Assembly (NCBI RefSeq): GCF_004402405.1
Contig: NZ_SOFE01000023.1
Location: 62,001-126,000 of the forward strand
Origin: Cryobacterium levicorallinum
GTDB lineage: Bacteria > Actinomycetota > Actinomycetes > Actinomycetales > Microbacteriaceae
Length of the DNA: 64,000 bases
Direction of reading: 5' to 3'
The position numbers and the translations under genes were made by a program. The first letter of the stretch is position 1, and the number at the start of each line of letters is the position of its first letter. The notes under the pieces were generated by a model that was not told the origin of the DNA, ran no database searches, and saw only the letters and a program-made list of their open reading frames with translations. This document shows positions 16,952-27,529 of this stretch, one piece after another.

Positions 16952-19606
16952 ATGCAGACTGCTGACATTCGCGGGCGCTGGCTCGACTTCTTCGCCGATC
17001 GTGGACACACCGTTGTGCCGTCCGCTTCACTGGTGAGCGACGACCCCACCCTTCTCTTCACCGTGGCCGGCATGGTGCCGTTCGTGCCGTACCTGACCGG
17101 GTTGGTTCCGGCACCGTATCCGCGCGCCACGAGCGTGCAGAAATGCATTCGCACCAACGACATCGAAGAAGTGGGCAAGACCCCGCGCCACGGCACGTTC
17201 TTTCAAATGAACGGAAACTTCAGCTTCGGCGACTACTTCAAGGAAGAGGCCATCGGCTTCGCCTGGGAACTGCTGACTACCCCGGAAGACCAGGGCGGAT
17301 ACGGCTTTCGCGAGAGCGACCTCTGGGTCACCATCTACCTCGACGACGATGAGGCGCACCGCTACTGGCGCGCGCTCGGCGTGCCGGACAACCGCATCCA
17401 GCGCCTCGGCATGGACTCCAACTACTGGTCCACGGGCCAGCCCGGCCCGGCCGGCCCCTGCTCGGAGATCTTCTTCGACCGCGGCCCCGCCTACGGCGCC
17501 GAAGGTGGCCCGGCCACCGACGACGACCGTTATGTCGAAATCTGGAACCTCGTCTTCATGCAGTACCTGCGCGGCGAGGGCAACGGTAAGGGCGACTTTC
17601 AGATTCTGGGCGACCTGCCGAAAAAGAACATCGACACCGGCATGGGCCTCGAGCGCGTCGCCTTTTTGAAGCAGGGCGTCGAGAACATGTACGAGATCGA
17701 CCAGGTGCGCCCGGTCTTGGACCGGGCCGCCGCGCTCTCCGGACGACGTTACGGCGCCGACCACGCCGACGACGTGCGCATGCGCATCGTCGCCGACCAC
17801 GTGCGTTCCTCGCTCATGCTGATGAGCGACGGCGTCATGCCGTCGAACGAGGGTCGCGGCTATATCCTCCGCCGCCTGCTGCGGCGCAGCGTACGCGCCA
17901 TGCGCCTGCTCGGCGTCGACACCGTGAGCATGCCCGAACTACTGCCGGCCTCCCGCGACGCCATGAGCGCCGCCTACCCGGAGGTGAAGAGCGACTTCGG
18001 GCGCATCAGCCAGGCCGCGTTCGCCGAGGAAGAGACGTTTCTGCGCACCCTTGCGAGCGGTAGCGCGGTGCTCGACCTCGCCGTGGCCAAGACCAAGAAG
18101 GCCGATAAGACCGAACTGGCCGGACCGACCGCTTTTCTGCTGCACGACACCTACGGTTTTCCGATCGAGATCACCCTCGAAATCGCCGAGGAAGCCGGCC
18201 TCAGCGTCAACCGTGACGCCTTCGACGTGCTCATGACCAAGCAGCGCACCATGGCCAAGGCTGATGCGAAGTCCAAGAAGACCACCCTGGCCGACCTCGG
18301 GGTCTACAGCGCGTTCCGCGCCCTTGGCGAGACCGTGTTCACCGGTTACGAGGACCTGCAGAACGAGTCCAGCGTGCTCGGTCTCATCGTCGATGGTGAG
18401 TCGGTGACGAGCGCCGTTGCCGGAGAAACAGCCGAGGTCATCCTCGCAGAGACGGCGCTCTGGGCCGAAGCGGGCGGGCAGGTAGCGGATGCCGGCCTTA
18501 TCGTTGGCCCCGGCTACGAGCTCAAGGTGCTCGACGTACAAAAGCCGGTTAAGGGTCTGATCAGCCACAAAGTGCTCGTGCAGTCCGGCCAGGTCGGCGT
18601 GGGCGAGCGCGCCACGAGCGTGGTCGACGAAAACTGGCGCCGCGGCGCCCGCCAGGCGCACTCCGGCACGCACGTGCTGCACGCTGCCCTGCGCCAGGTG
18701 CTCGGCCCGAACGCGCACCAGTCCGGTTCGTACAACAAGGCCGGCTTCTTTCGCCTCGACTTCTCCTGGAACCAGGCGCTCTCGCCGGCGACTCGCACCG
18801 AGATCGAAGAAATCTCCAACAACGCCATTCGCGACAACCTGCCGGTGACCACCCGGGAACTGCCCATTGCGGAGGCGAAAGCGCTCGGTGCCATGGCGCT
18901 GTTCGGCGAGAAGTATGGTGACGTCGTGCGCGTCGTCGACATCGGCGGCCCGTGGTCGCGCGAACTTTGCGCCGGTACCCATGTGGGCAGCAGTGCTGAA
19001 ATCGGCATGATCAACCTGATCAGCGAGGCGTCGGTCGGTTCGACCAACCGTCGCGTCGAATCCCTCGTCGGCCTCGAAGCGTTCCGTGACCTCGCCGCCG
19101 AGCGCATGCTGGTGTCGCAGCTGACCTCAAGCCTGAAAACTCCTCGCGAGCAGCTTCCCGAACGCATCAGCGACCTGGTAGCGAGCCTCAAGAGCGCCGA
19201 GAAGAAGATCGCGGCCTTCGAAGCCCGTGCCCTGACCGACCGGGTCCCCGCTCTGCTGGCCACGGCCCGCCGGGTCGGTGCAGTAACGATCGTGGCCGAA
19301 GACCTCGGCGTGCTCGGATCCCCGGACGACGCACGGATGCTGGCCCTCGCGACCCGCGAACGCCTCGGCGCCGACGCCGTCGTCGTGGCGATCTCGGCCA
19401 TAGCCGCGGACAAGCCCGTCGTGATCGTCGCCACCAACCAGGCAGCTAGAGATGCCGGCCATAAGGCCGGTGCCCTTGCCAAGACCGTCGCCGGAATCCT
19501 CGGTGGTGGTGGCGGCGGCAAGGACGATCTGGCTCAGGGCGGCGGCCCCAACGGCGACGCCATCCCGGCCGCTCTCCAGGCGGTTGTCGCGGCGGTCAGT
19601 CGCTAA
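16952..19606 (+). CDS. alaS: Alanyl-tRNA synthetase
   Basis: The 884-residue enzyme charges tRNA-Ala. The class II core starts with MQTADIRGRWLDFFADRGH and includes FFQMNGNFSFGDYFK and GRGYILRRLLRRSVR. The editing domain has the zinc-binding HSGTHVLHAAL (HxxxH) and CAGTHVG (CxxxH). The C-terminal part ends in a Gly-rich GGGGGGKDDLAQGGG segment typical of AlaRS. ruvX follows 2 bp after the stop and mltG and the aro genes come next. Confidence 0.98.
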   Translation: MQTADIRGRWLDFFADRGHTVVPSASLVSDDPTLLFTVAGMVPFVPYLTGLVPAPYPRATSVQKCIRTNDIEEVGKTPRHGTFFQMNGNFSFGDYFKEEAIGFAWELLTTPEDQGGYGFRESDLWVTIYLDDDEAHRYWRALGVPDNRIQRLGMDSNYWSTGQPGPAGPCSEIFFDRGPAYGAEGGPATDDDRYVEIWNLVFMQYLRGEGNGKGDFQILGDLPKKNIDTGMGLERVAFLKQGVENMYEIDQVRPVLDRAAALSGRRYGADHADDVRMRIVADHVRSSLMLMSDGVMPSNEGRGYILRRLLRRSVRAMRLLGVDTVSMPELLPASRDAMSAAYPEVKSDFGRISQAAFAEEETFLRTLASGSAVLDLAVAKTKKADKTELAGPTAFLLHDTYGFPIEITLEIAEEAGLSVNRDAFDVLMTKQRTMAKADAKSKKTTLADLGVYSAFRALGETVFTGYEDLQNESSVLGLIVDGESVTSAVAGETAEVILAETALWAEAGGQVADAGLIVGPGYELKVLDVQKPVKGLISHKVLVQSGQVGVGERATSVVDENWRRGARQAHSGTHVLHAALRQVLGPNAHQSGSYNKAGFFRLDFSWNQALSPATRTEIEEISNNAIRDNLPVTTRELPIAEAKALGAMALFGEKYGDVVRVVDIGGPWSRELCAGTHVGSSAEIGMINLISEASVGSTNRRVESLVGLEAFRDLAAERMLVSQLTSSLKTPREQLPERISDLVASLKSAEKKIAAFEARALTDRVPALLATARRVGAVTIVAEDLGVLGSPDDARMLALATRERLGADAVVVAISAIAADKPVVIVATNQAARDAGHKAGALAKTVAGILGGGGGGKDDLAQGGGPNGDAIPAALQAVVAAVSR

Positions 19607-19608
19607 CG

Positions 19609-20178
19609 ATGAGGTCCGACCGCGCTCGCTCACGCTCTGGCTCCGCCGATCCTGGTCGTTCGGCGGCGCTGTCCGGCGGGGTCGCGCCGGGTGCGGTCGC
19701 CGGCACGATGCGCTCAGGCGTGCGCCTCGGCGTGGATGTGGGCAAGGTGCGCATCGGCCTGGCCCGCAGCGACAACCACGGCATGCTCGCGACCCCGGTG
19801 GAAACCGTCGCCCGCGACGAGGCCGGAGTGACCGATCTGGCCCGCATTCTCGCGGTGGCCCTCGACCTTGACGCCGTCGAGGTTATCGTTGGCCTGCCGT
19901 TGGCGTTGTCAGGCACTGAGACCGCCTCCACGGACGACGCGGTCGGTTTCGCCGCGCGCCTGGCCGCAACTCTCGCCGTGCCGGTGCGGCTCGTCGACGA
20001 ACGTCTCTCGACGGTGTCGGCGCAATCCGCGCTGCGGGCATCCGGTCGTGCTGCGAAAACGCAGCGGCCAGTAATCGACCAGGTGGCCGCGACTATTATT
20101 TTGCAACATGCGCTCGACAGTGAGCGTTCCTCCGGGCGACCGCCAGGGTCGCCCGTCGAACCGACCGAGAGGCCGTAA
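19609..20178 (+). CDS. ruvX: RuvX/YqgF, putative pre-16S rRNA nuclease
   Basis: The domain begins VRLGVDVGKVRIGLARSD and has VEVIVGLPLALSG, VDERLSTVSA and the closing DQVAATIILQHAL, all typical of YqgF (RNase H fold). E. coli YqgF is tied to 16S rRNA 5' maturation; the Holliday-junction name is historical. The start is unsure: ATG at 19609, 2 bp after alaS, gives 189 residues with a Ser/Arg-rich leader, while ATG at 19708 gives 156 residues and matches most homologues. Confidence 0.93.
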   Translation: MRSDRARSRSGSADPGRSAALSGGVAPGAVAGTMRSGVRLGVDVGKVRIGLARSDNHGMLATPVETVARDEAGVTDLARILAVALDLDAVEVIVGLPLALSGTETASTDDAVGFAARLAATLAVPVRLVDERLSTVSAQSALRASGRAAKTQRPVIDQVAATIILQHALDSERSSGRPPGSPVEPTERP

Positions 20179-20180
20179 TC

Positions 20181-21569
20181 GTGCCCAGTACCCCGGAAGA
20201 GCCCCTGCCGAGCCGACGCCAGTTACGCGCGCAACAGGCCGCGGCGGAGCAGTCCGCCGCGGAACACGGTGCGACGGAGCGAACTGGCTTCGAGCAATCC
20301 GGAGCCGAGCCGGCGGCAGCGTCCGGGGGGACGGCATCCGTTCAACCGCCGTTGCTGCCGCGAGAAACGGCCGAGTCGGCAGAACCCGGCGATGATGCCG
20401 TCGCGTTCCTGACGGCGAGCGACGTCGGTGGCTCCGGTCGGGGACGCACGAACCGTCGCTCACTGCTGGCGGACGAACCGCCGCGGGAGAAGAGGAGCTA
20501 CAAGGGAGCCTGGGGCTGTCTGATCGTCTTTGTCGTTCTTGCCGCTCTCGTGGCCGGAGTTGCGCTGTTTCTGCAGGGACCCATCTCCCAGATCATTGCT
20601 GCCACGCAGGGGCCGGCCGACTTCACCGCGGAGGAAGCGGCGACCGGCGAAGACGTGATCGTCATGATTCACGACGGCAACGGTGGCTCGGAGATCGCCG
20701 CGACACTCGTCGAAGAGGGCGTGGTCAAGAGCTTTGATGCGTTCTATTCCATCCTGTTGCAGACGGCCCCGGAGCCGGTGTTTCAGCCCGGTGCGTACCA
20801 GCTCAAGACGAAGATGGTCGCGAGCACTGCGCTGGACGCCCTGCTCGATGAGGACACTCGACTGAACCAGACCGTTATCGTGCCTGAGGGGACCGCGGCC
20901 GTTGACGTGCTGGCGTCGATCTCCGAGGGAACCGACATTCCCCTGGCGGACCTGCAGGCCGCGGCCGCCAATGTGGCCCAGTTCGGCCTGCCCGCCGAAG
21001 CGACCACCCTTGAGGGTTTTCTCTTTCCCGCGACGTACACCTTCTCGCCGGAGGCCACCGCCGCCGTCGCGTTGCAGACCATGGTCAACCGGCAGTATGA
21101 GGCCCTCGATGCGGCCGGTGTCGCCGTCGCAGACCGCTGGTCGACGATCGTGTTCGCCTCGTTGATCCAGCGTGAAGCCGGCCTGCGTGATGACTATTAC
21201 AAGGTGTCGCGGGTGTTTCAGAACCGGCTCGACCCGGCCCAATGGGACAGCGGCCTGCTGCAATCGGACGCGACCGTCGCCTATGGCACGGGCAAAACCC
21301 ACCTGGTCACCACGACCGACGCCGAACGTGCCGATGCCGGCAACCTATACAACACCTATGCGCACCCCGGCATGGTCGTCGGCCCGATCTCGAATCCCGG
21401 TGACCTCGCGATCGATGCGGCCCTGCACCCGGTCGACGGATCCTGGTTGTTCTTTGTGACGATCAACCTCGACTCCGGTGAGACGGCTTTTTCCACCACG
21501 GTCAAGGAACACGATGCTGCCGTTATCGTTTGGCAGAACTGGATGAGGGAGCACCCCGAATATGGTTGA
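20181..21569 (+). CDS. mltG: MltG, endolytic peptidoglycan transglycosylase
   Basis: MltG cuts nascent glycan strands and sets their length. The 462-residue protein has a long Ala/Glu-rich cytoplasmic N-terminus (1-110), one membrane helix (about 113-133), a LysM-like portion and the YceG catalytic domain with LEGFLFPATYTF and FASLIQREAGL; the Glu in QREAG is the catalytic residue of the family. YNTYAHPGMVVGPISNPG is also characteristic. GTG start at 20181, 2 bp after ruvX; it overlaps aroE by 8 nt. ruvX-mltG-aroE is a standard actinobacterial order. Confidence 0.95.
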   Translation: MPSTPEEPLPSRRQLRAQQAAAEQSAAEHGATERTGFEQSGAEPAAASGGTASVQPPLLPRETAESAEPGDDAVAFLTASDVGGSGRGRTNRRSLLADEPPREKRSYKGAWGCLIVFVVLAALVAGVALFLQGPISQIIAATQGPADFTAEEAATGEDVIVMIHDGNGGSEIAATLVEEGVVKSFDAFYSILLQTAPEPVFQPGAYQLKTKMVASTALDALLDEDTRLNQTVIVPEGTAAVDVLASISEGTDIPLADLQAAAANVAQFGLPAEATTLEGFLFPATYTFSPEATAAVALQTMVNRQYEALDAAGVAVADRWSTIVFASLIQREAGLRDDYYKVSRVFQNRLDPAQWDSGLLQSDATVAYGTGKTHLVTTTDAERADAGNLYNTYAHPGMVVGPISNPGDLAIDAALHPVDGSWLFFVTINLDSGETAFSTTVKEHDAAVIVWQNWMREHPEYG

Positions 21570-22470
21570 TCTGACGCTAAATGGGGCCGCATCAAACAGG
21601 CTCGCGGTGCTCGGCTCGCCGATCAAGCATTCCCGTTCGCCGTTGCTGCACCGGGCCGCCTACTGGCAGCTGGGACTCGACTGGTCCTACGATGCTGTTG
21701 AGGTGAAGGCCGGTTCGCTCGCCATGTTTCTGAGCTCCATCGGGCCGGACTGGCGTGGTCTTTCGCTCACCATGCCGCTCAAACACGAGGTGCTTCCGTT
21801 CATCGACGACTGCGACCGGGTGGCACGGCTGACCGGATCCGTCAATACCGTGCTGCTGCGCCAGGTGGCCGGGCGCGGCACCCTCACCGGCTATAACACG
21901 GATGTCGCTGGTCTGGTGCGTGCGTTGGCCGAGGGCGGCGTCACCCGGGCGAAGCACGTGACCCTGCTCGGAGCCGGCGCGACGGCGGCATCCGCTCTGA
22001 TGACCGCCGCGGAACTCGGTGCTGAGTTCGTCAGCGTGCTCGTGCGCGACCTGCCGAAGGCGCAGCCGCTCGTTGAACTCGGTCGGTCGCTCGGAGTCGT
22101 CGTCGACCTCAGTGATTTCAGCGGGTCTGGCGGCAACGGAAGCGACCTCGTGATCAGCACTCTGCCCGGCGGGACGGTGCTGCCGACCCCGCTGCCGCTC
22201 GAACTGCGCGAGCGTGCGACGCTGTTCGACGTTGCCTACTCACCGTGGCCAAGCGGGGTGGCACGCGAGTGGGAATCGGCCGGCGGAACTGTGCTGAACG
22301 GCCTCGGCATGTTGCTGCACCAGGCGCTCATCCAGGTGCGGGTGTTCGTGACCGCTGACCCCTTCGAACCACTCCCCGGCGAGCCGGACGTGCTCGCCGC
22401 CATGCGTAGTGCCCTGACCCGCGACGCAGCCCCCGGTGACACTGGCTCGCACGATGCTGTGGAAAGATAG
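21562..22470 (+). CDS. aroE: Shikimate dehydrogenase
   Basis: The 302-residue protein fits AroE, which reduces 3-dehydroshikimate with NADPH. Substrate-site motifs are [18 protein letters not shown] (near 17-34), [10 protein letters not shown] (near 71, with the catalytic Lys) and [13 protein letters not shown] (near 111). The nucleotide fold is [14 protein letters not shown] (near 135). It overlaps the end of mltG by 8 nt and lies 5 bp ahead of aroC. Close paralogues (quinate or amino-shikimate dehydrogenases) cannot be strictly excluded, but the aro neighbours make AroE clear. Confidence 0.93.
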   Translation: MVDLTLNGAASNRLAVLGSPIKHSRSPLLHRAAYWQLGLDWSYDAVEVKAGSLAMFLSSIGPDWRGLSLTMPLKHEVLPFIDDCDRVARLTGSVNTVLLRQVAGRGTLTGYNTDVAGLVRALAEGGVTRAKHVTLLGAGATAASALMTAAELGAEFVSVLVRDLPKAQPLVELGRSLGVVVDLSDFSGSGGNGSDLVISTLPGGTVLPTPLPLELRERATLFDVAYSPWPSGVAREWESAGGTVLNGLGMLLHQALIQVRVFVTADPFEPLPGEPDVLAAMRSALTRDAAPGDTGSHDAVER

Positions 22471-22475
22471 GAGCT

Positions 22476-23684
22476 ATGCTTCGTTGGCTTACCGCCGGAG
22501 AATCCCACGGCCCCGAACTCATCGCTATTGTCGAGGGTTTGCCCGCAGGGATCCCGGTCTCCCTTGATTCGATCCGCCTCGATCTCGCGCGCCGCAAACT
22601 CGGCTACGGCCGGGGCGCGCGCATGAAATTCGAAGAGGACGAGCTCACCCTCTCCGGCGGCGTTCGGCATGGCCTCACCCTCGGCGGCCCGGTCGCACTG
22701 CGCATTGGCAACTCCGAATGGCCTAAATGGGTCGATGTGATGAGTGCCGCCCCGGTCGACCCGGCCACCCTGACGCGTGGCCGCGGGGCACCATTGACCA
22801 GGCCCCGCCCGGGTCACGCCGACCTCGCCGGCATGCAGAAGTACGGTTTCGACGAGGCGCGCCCCGTGCTGGAGCGCGCGAGTGCCCGCGAGACCGCCGC
22901 CCGCGTCGCGCTCGGCGCCGTCGCACGCTCATTCCTGAACGAACTCGGAATCCACCTGGTCAGCCACACCATCGCCATCGGGCCGGTCCGCGTGCCCGAC
23001 GGCGCGCCGCTTCCTGAGCCTGAGGACGTCGACACGCTCGATTCTGATCTGCTGCGCTGTTTCGACGCCGCGACATCCGCTTTGATGGTGGCTGAAGTGG
23101 ATGCTGCCCATCACGACGGCGACACCCTCGGCGGCGTCGTCGAGGTGCTCGCCTACAATCTTCCCCCCGGGCTTGGCTCCTTCGTGCACTGGGATCGTCG
23201 GTTGGATTCCCAGCTGGCCGCCGCGCTCATGGGGATCCAGGCGATCAAGGGGGTCGAGGTCGGCGACGGCTTCGAGACCACGCGCCGCCGCGGCTCCGAG
23301 GCACACGACGAACTCGTACAAGCGGATGGCGCCATTCAGCGAGTCAGCGACAAGGCCGGCGGAACCGAGGGCGGCATGAGTACCGGAACCGTGCTGCGCG
23401 TGCGGGCCGGCATGAAGCCGATCGCGACCATTCCGCGGGCGCTGCGCACCGTCGATGTCGCCACGAGCGAGCCGGCCCCGGCGCACCACCAACGCTCCGA
23501 CGTCTGTGCGGTTCCGGCGGCCGGCGTTGTGGCCGAGGCCATGGTGGCGCTCGTGCTCGCGAACTCGGTGCTGGAGAAGTTCGGCGGCGACTCGATCGGG
23601 GAGACCCGGCGCAACCTGGAGTCGTACCTCGCCAACATTCCGGCGAACCTGCGCACGGGCGCGTCGAGCGACGCGTCGCTCTAG
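22476..23684 (+). CDS. aroC: Chorismate synthase
   Basis: AroC converts EPSP to chorismate using reduced FMN. The 402-residue product starts [15 protein letters not shown], the conserved N-terminus, and has [37 protein letters not shown] and the C-terminal [20 protein letters not shown] segment. ATAGGAG stands directly upstream of the ATG. aroK begins 7 bp after the stop. Confidence 0.98.
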   Translation: MLRWLTAGESHGPELIAIVEGLPAGIPVSLDSIRLDLARRKLGYGRGARMKFEEDELTLSGGVRHGLTLGGPVALRIGNSEWPKWVDVMSAAPVDPATLTRGRGAPLTRPRPGHADLAGMQKYGFDEARPVLERASARETAARVALGAVARSFLNELGIHLVSHTIAIGPVRVPDGAPLPEPEDVDTLDSDLLRCFDAATSALMVAEVDAAHHDGDTLGGVVEVLAYNLPPGLGSFVHWDRRLDSQLAAALMGIQAIKGVEVGDGFETTRRRGSEAHDELVQADGAIQRVSDKAGGTEGGMSTGTVLRVRAGMKPIATIPRALRTVDVATSEPAPAHHQRSDVCAVPAAGVVAEAMVALVLANSVLEKFGGDSIGETRRNLESYLANIPANLRTGASSDASL

Positions 23685-23691
23685 ACCTGCG

Positions 23692-24213
23692 ATGTTGACT
23701 CTGCGGAACGCCTTGTTGCCGATCGTGTTCATCGGTCCGATGGCCGCCGGCAAGACCAGGATCGGTCGTCGAGTGGCGCGCGACCTGAATTTGCCGTTTA
23801 TCGACACCGACAAGCGCGTCGTCGAAAGTTACGGTCCGATTCCGGAGATCTTCGCGCGTGAGGGCGAAGAGTACTTTCGCATCGTCGAACGTGAAGCGGT
23901 GGACTGGGCCCTCGGCGAGCCGGCCGTCATCTCCCTCGGCGGGGGAGCAGTGCTGCACTCCGAGACGCAGGCCGACCTCGAATCCGCGACCGTGGTGTAC
24001 CTCAGCGTGACCACCGCTGCCGTCGAGGCCCGCCTCGGCGGCAGCAAACGGCCTCTCCTGGCCGACGGTATCGGCGACTGGGAACGCATCTATAACCAGC
24101 GCCGCCCCATCTATGAGGCCCTGGCGACGATTCGCCTGGACACCTCCAACCGACCGATCACCGGAATCGCCGATGAGATCGTAAATTGGGTACAAGAAAG
24201 AAATGATGATTGA
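23692..24213 (+). CDS. aroK: Shikimate kinase
   Basis: The 173-residue kinase phosphorylates shikimate. The P-loop is GPMAAGKTR (near residue 15), DTDKRVVE follows in the shikimate-binding region, and ISLGGGAVLHSE is the conserved GGG motif. ATG at 23692 is preferred; the frame extends far upstream within aroC but without similarity. The 5' end lies 7 bp after aroC and its end is 19 bp before aroB. Confidence 0.95.
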   Translation: MLTLRNALLPIVFIGPMAAGKTRIGRRVARDLNLPFIDTDKRVVESYGPIPEIFAREGEEYFRIVEREAVDWALGEPAVISLGGGAVLHSETQADLESATVVYLSVTTAAVEARLGGSKRPLLADGIGDWERIYNQRRPIYEALATIRLDTSNRPITGIADEIVNWVQERNDD

Positions 24214-24232
24214 GAAGTCAGGGACAACACAG

Positions 24233-25321
24233 ATGACCGAACAGACCAGTACCACCGTGATCACCGTGACCGGGGTCGACAGCTATCCGGTCAGCGTGGG
24301 GCGTGGCCTGGTCAACACCGTCGCCGAGCAGCTCGGCACCGGTGTCAACAAGGTGCTCATCGTGCACACCTCGACCGTCGGCGCCCGCGCGGTCGCCCTG
24401 CGTGACAGCCTGCTCGAAACCTACGCCGAGGTTTTGCTGGCCGAAATTCCCGACGCCGAAGCGGCCAAGCGGGTTGAGGTTGCCGCGTTCTGCTGGGGCG
24501 TCATGGGCCAGTCCGACTTCAGCCGCACCGACGCCGTGATCGGCCTCGGCGGTGGCGCAGTGACCGACCTCGCCGGATTCGTGGCCGCTACCTGGCTGCG
24601 TGGCGTGAAGCTCGTGCAGATTCCCACGAGCGTACTCGGCATGGTCGACGCGGCCGTCGGCGGCAAGAACGGCATCAATACCGCCGAGGGCAAGAACCTC
24701 GTCGGCACCTTCTACGCGCCTGCCGCCGTATTGTGCGACCTCGACCTGCTCGACGCCCTGCCGAAAAACGAGATCCTCGCGGGCTTCGCCGAAATCGTCA
24801 AGGCCGGCTTCATCCAGGTTCCCGAAATTCTCGACATCATCGAAGCGGATGTCGAGCGCGCCACCGACCCGACCACCCCCGAATTTCGCCGGCTGATCGA
24901 ACTGTCGATTGCCATGAAGGCGCGCATCGTGGGGGAGGACTTCAAGGAAGCCGGCCTCCGCGAGATCCTCAACTACGGTCACACCCTCGGCCACGCCGTC
25001 GAGCACGCCGAACGCTATGGCTGGCGCCACGGCGCGGCCATCGCCGTCGGCATGATGTTCGCTGCGGAACTGGCCGCGCTCAGCGGACGGCTGTCGGTGG
25101 AGGTCGTCGACCGGCACCGCAGCATCCTGGAATCGCTGACCCTGCCGACCGGTTACCCGGTCGGACGCTGGCCCACCCTGCTGGCCACCATGCAGCGCGA
25201 CAAGAAAACCCGCAGCGGGATGTTGCGCTTCGTGGTCCTCGACGATGTGGGCAAGCCCACCATCCTCGAAGGCCCGGACGCCTCGTTGCTGTTCAGCGCC
25301 TACCAGGCGATCGGGCAGTAG
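24233..25321 (+). CDS. aroB: 3-dehydroquinate synthase
   Basis: AroB makes 3-dehydroquinate from DAHP with NAD and a divalent metal. The 362-residue protein has IGLGGGAVTDLAGFVAATW, PTSVLGMVDAAVGGKNGIN and the metal-site segments LAGFAEIVKAGFI and NYGHTLGHAVEH. ATG at 24233 follows an AGGGA at good distance; an in-frame ATG at 24203 would overlap aroK. The stop is 3 bp from the stop of the convergent DUF779 gene, with no terminator between them. Confidence 0.97.
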   Translation: MTEQTSTTVITVTGVDSYPVSVGRGLVNTVAEQLGTGVNKVLIVHTSTVGARAVALRDSLLETYAEVLLAEIPDAEAAKRVEVAAFCWGVMGQSDFSRTDAVIGLGGGAVTDLAGFVAATWLRGVKLVQIPTSVLGMVDAAVGGKNGINTAEGKNLVGTFYAPAAVLCDLDLLDALPKNEILAGFAEIVKAGFIQVPEILDIIEADVERATDPTTPEFRRLIELSIAMKARIVGEDFKEAGLREILNYGHTLGHAVEHAERYGWRHGAAIAVGMMFAAELAALSGRLSVEVVDRHRSILESLTLPTGYPVGRWPTLLATMQRDKKTRSGMLRFVVLDDVGKPTILEGPDASLLFSAYQAIGQ

Positions 25322-25324
25322 CCG

Positions 25325-25804
25325 CTACGCCGGGATTGTCGCCTGCGCGGGCGGGGCTTCGGCATCCGCTTCGATCTGGTCAGTGCCGGCAAACGGGGTC
25401 ATCGTGGTCATGAGCTCGGAACGGATCAGAAAGCGCACGCCGCGCGGGGCCTCTGCACTGAAGCCGCTGCCGCGGCCGGGCACCACGTCGACCGTGAGAA
25501 AGGTGTGGCTCCAGTAGTTGAACTGTTCGGCTGACATCCAGAAGTCGAGCGGCTGGGCGGGGTCGCCGGCCGGAGCGAGATCGAATTGGCCGAGCCGCAC
25601 GTCCTGGTCGGAGGTGATGAACTCGTCGGCCATGAACAGCATCGGCGAACTGCCGTCGCAGCAGCCACCGGACTGGTGGAACATGAGCGGGCCGTGTTCC
25701 TCCCAGAGGCTGCGGAGCAGGTCAACGGCGACGGGTGTGAGCTCGACGCGGGGAACGGTTTCGCCGGCGATCGTGACCGACGCGGTTATTGTGGTAGTCG
25801 ACAT
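25325..25804 (-). CDS. DUF779 protein linked to aldehyde dehydrogenase
   Basis: The 159-residue protein contains MFHQSGGCCDGSSPMLF, the Cys-rich signature of DUF779, and LDFWMSAEQFNYWSHTFLTVDVVPGRGSGFSAEAPRGVRFLIRS, also typical. Genes of this family regularly accompany acetaldehyde/alcohol-induced aldehyde dehydrogenases; the function is unknown and the paired cysteines suggest metal or redox work (inference). It follows the dehydrogenase on the same strand, separated by 143 bp that hold a strong hairpin. Confidence 0.9.
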   Translation of the reverse strand: MSTTTITASVTIAGETVPRVELTPVAVDLLRSLWEEHGPLMFHQSGGCCDGSSPMLFMADEFITSDQDVRLGQFDLAPAGDPAQPLDFWMSAEQFNYWSHTFLTVDVVPGRGSGFSAEAPRGVRFLIRSELMTTMTPFAGTDQIEADAEAPPAQATIPA

Positions 25805-25848
25805 TGACGGGACTTTCTGCTCATGGCGGACCCTTCTACTGCTGAAGG

Positions 25849-25885
25849 GGGGGCTGCCTACGACGTTACGTCGTCGACAGCCCCC
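25849..25885 (-). other. Strong hairpin between the aldehyde dehydrogenase and DUF779 genes
   Basis: GGGGGCTG (25849-25856) pairs with CAGCCCCC (25878-25885) and, inside, ACGACG (25860-25865) with CGTCGT (25869-25874). No T-run follows on either strand. It may attenuate read-through into DUF779 or protect the 3' end of the upstream message. Confidence 0.65.
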
Positions 25886-25947
25886 GGGCCAGACCTTCAG
25901 CGAACTCCCACCGAACGGGTGGGCATCCTCTGGTCTGACGGTTCGGT

Positions 25948-27471
25948 TTAGAAGAAGCCGAGCTTGTTCTCGGAGTACGACACGAGCAGGTTTTTGGTCT
26001 GCTGGTAGTGACCGAGGGCGAGTTTGTTGTTTTCGCGGCCGATTCCTGAGCTCTTGTAGCCTCCGAAAGCGGCACCGGCCGGATAGGCGTGATAGTTGTT
26101 GACCCAGACGCGACCGGCCTGGATATCACGGCCAGCCCGGTAGGCGACGTTGCCGTTGCGCGACCAGACCCCGGCACCGAGTCCATAGATGGTGTCGTTG
26201 GCGATCGAGATGGCATCCTCGTAGTCGGTGAAGCTCGTCACGGCGAGCACCGGTCCGAAGATCTCCTCCTGGAACAGGCGCATCTTGTTGTGGCCCTCGA
26301 AGATGGTCGGCTGCACGTAGTAGCCGTCGGTGAGGTCGCCGCCGAGGTCGGCACGTTCGCCACCGAGGGCCAGCTTGGCACCCTCCTTGGTTCCGATGTC
26401 GATGTAGGAGAGGATCTTCTCAAGCTGGTCGTTGCTGGCCTGCGCGCCCATCTGGGTGTCGGTGTCGAGCGGGTTGCCCTGAATGATCTTCTTAGCGCGG
26501 GTGACAGCGTCGCCGAGGAAACTGTCGTAGATCGGCTTCTGCAGCAGGGCGCGGCTTGGGGCCGTGCAGACCTCGCCCTGGTTGAAGGCGAAGAGCACGA
26601 AGCCTTCCTGGGCCTTGTCGTAGAAGGCATCCTTCTCCTGCGCAACATCGCTGAAGAATATGTTCGGGCTCTTGCCGCCGAGCTCAACGGTCGACGGAAT
26701 GATGTTGGCCGAGGCGTATTGCAAAATGAGGCGACCGGTCGTGGTCTCACCGGTGAAGGCGATCTTGCGGATACGGTTGCTCGAGGCGAGCGGCTTGCCG
26801 GCCTCCAGGCCGAAACCGTTGACGACGTTGACAACGCCCGGGGGGAGGATATCGCCGATGAGTTCCAGCAGCACGAGGATCGAGACCGGGGTCTGCTCGG
26901 CGGGCTTGAGGACGACGGCGTTGCCGGCGGCGAGGGCCGGGGCGAGCTTCCAGACGGCCATCAGGATGGGGAAGTTCCAGGGGATGATCTGGCCGACGAC
27001 GCCGAGCGGTTCGTGGAACTGGTACGAGACGGTGTCGCCGTCGAGCTGGGCGTGGTCGCCGTCCTGGGCGCGGATCGCCGAGGCGAAGTAACGGAAGTGG
27101 TCGGCGGCGAGGGGGATGTCGGCGTTGATGGTCTCGCGCACGGCCTTGCCGTTGTCCCAGGTCTCGGCGACGGCGAGCATTTCGGTGTTGGCGTCGATGA
27201 TGTCCGCGATCTTGTTCAGCACGGCTGCGCGCTCGGCGGGGCTGGTCTTGCCCCAGGCCGGTGCGGCCTTGTGCGCGGCGTCGAGGGCCAGCTCGATGTC
27301 TTCGGCCGTTCCGCGAGCGACCTCGGCGAACGGCTTGCCGGTGACGGGGGTGATGTCTTCGAAGTACTGGCCCTTGACCGGGGCGACCCATTCGCCGCCG
27401 ATCCAGTTCTCGTACCGCGACTTAAAGGTAACTTTGGAGCCGGGTGTTCCGGGGACTGCATAGACGGTCAT
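25948..27471 (-). CDS. NAD-dependent aldehyde dehydrogenase (ExaC/acetaldehyde type)
   Basis: The 507-residue ALDH superfamily enzyme starts [28 protein letters not shown], typical of the ExaC/AldB acetaldehyde dehydrogenase group. It has the catalytic Cys in [11 protein letters not shown], the general-base region VELGGKSPN, the cofactor segment [22 protein letters not shown] and [11 protein letters not shown]. The start ATG at 27471 follows TAGGAG. It lies just downstream of a GAF-type regulator and ahead of DUF779, a set known for ethanol or acetaldehyde oxidation. The exact substrate is inferred. Confidence 0.93.
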   Translation of the reverse strand: MTVYAVPGTPGSKVTFKSRYENWIGGEWVAPVKGQYFEDITPVTGKPFAEVARGTAEDIELALDAAHKAAPAWGKTSPAERAAVLNKIADIIDANTEMLAVAETWDNGKAVRETINADIPLAADHFRYFASAIRAQDGDHAQLDGDTVSYQFHEPLGVVGQIIPWNFPILMAVWKLAPALAAGNAVVLKPAEQTPVSILVLLELIGDILPPGVVNVVNGFGLEAGKPLASSNRIRKIAFTGETTTGRLILQYASANIIPSTVELGGKSPNIFFSDVAQEKDAFYDKAQEGFVLFAFNQGEVCTAPSRALLQKPIYDSFLGDAVTRAKKIIQGNPLDTDTQMGAQASNDQLEKILSYIDIGTKEGAKLALGGERADLGGDLTDGYYVQPTIFEGHNKMRLFQEEIFGPVLAVTSFTDYEDAISIANDTIYGLGAGVWSRNGNVAYRAGRDIQAGRVWVNNYHAYPAGAAFGGYKSSGIGRENNKLALGHYQQTKNLLVSYSENKLGFF

Positions 27472-27529
27472 GTCACTCCTATATATCGACGACGGTGTCG
27501 GGCTCGCAATGCTGCGGCCTGCTTCGACT

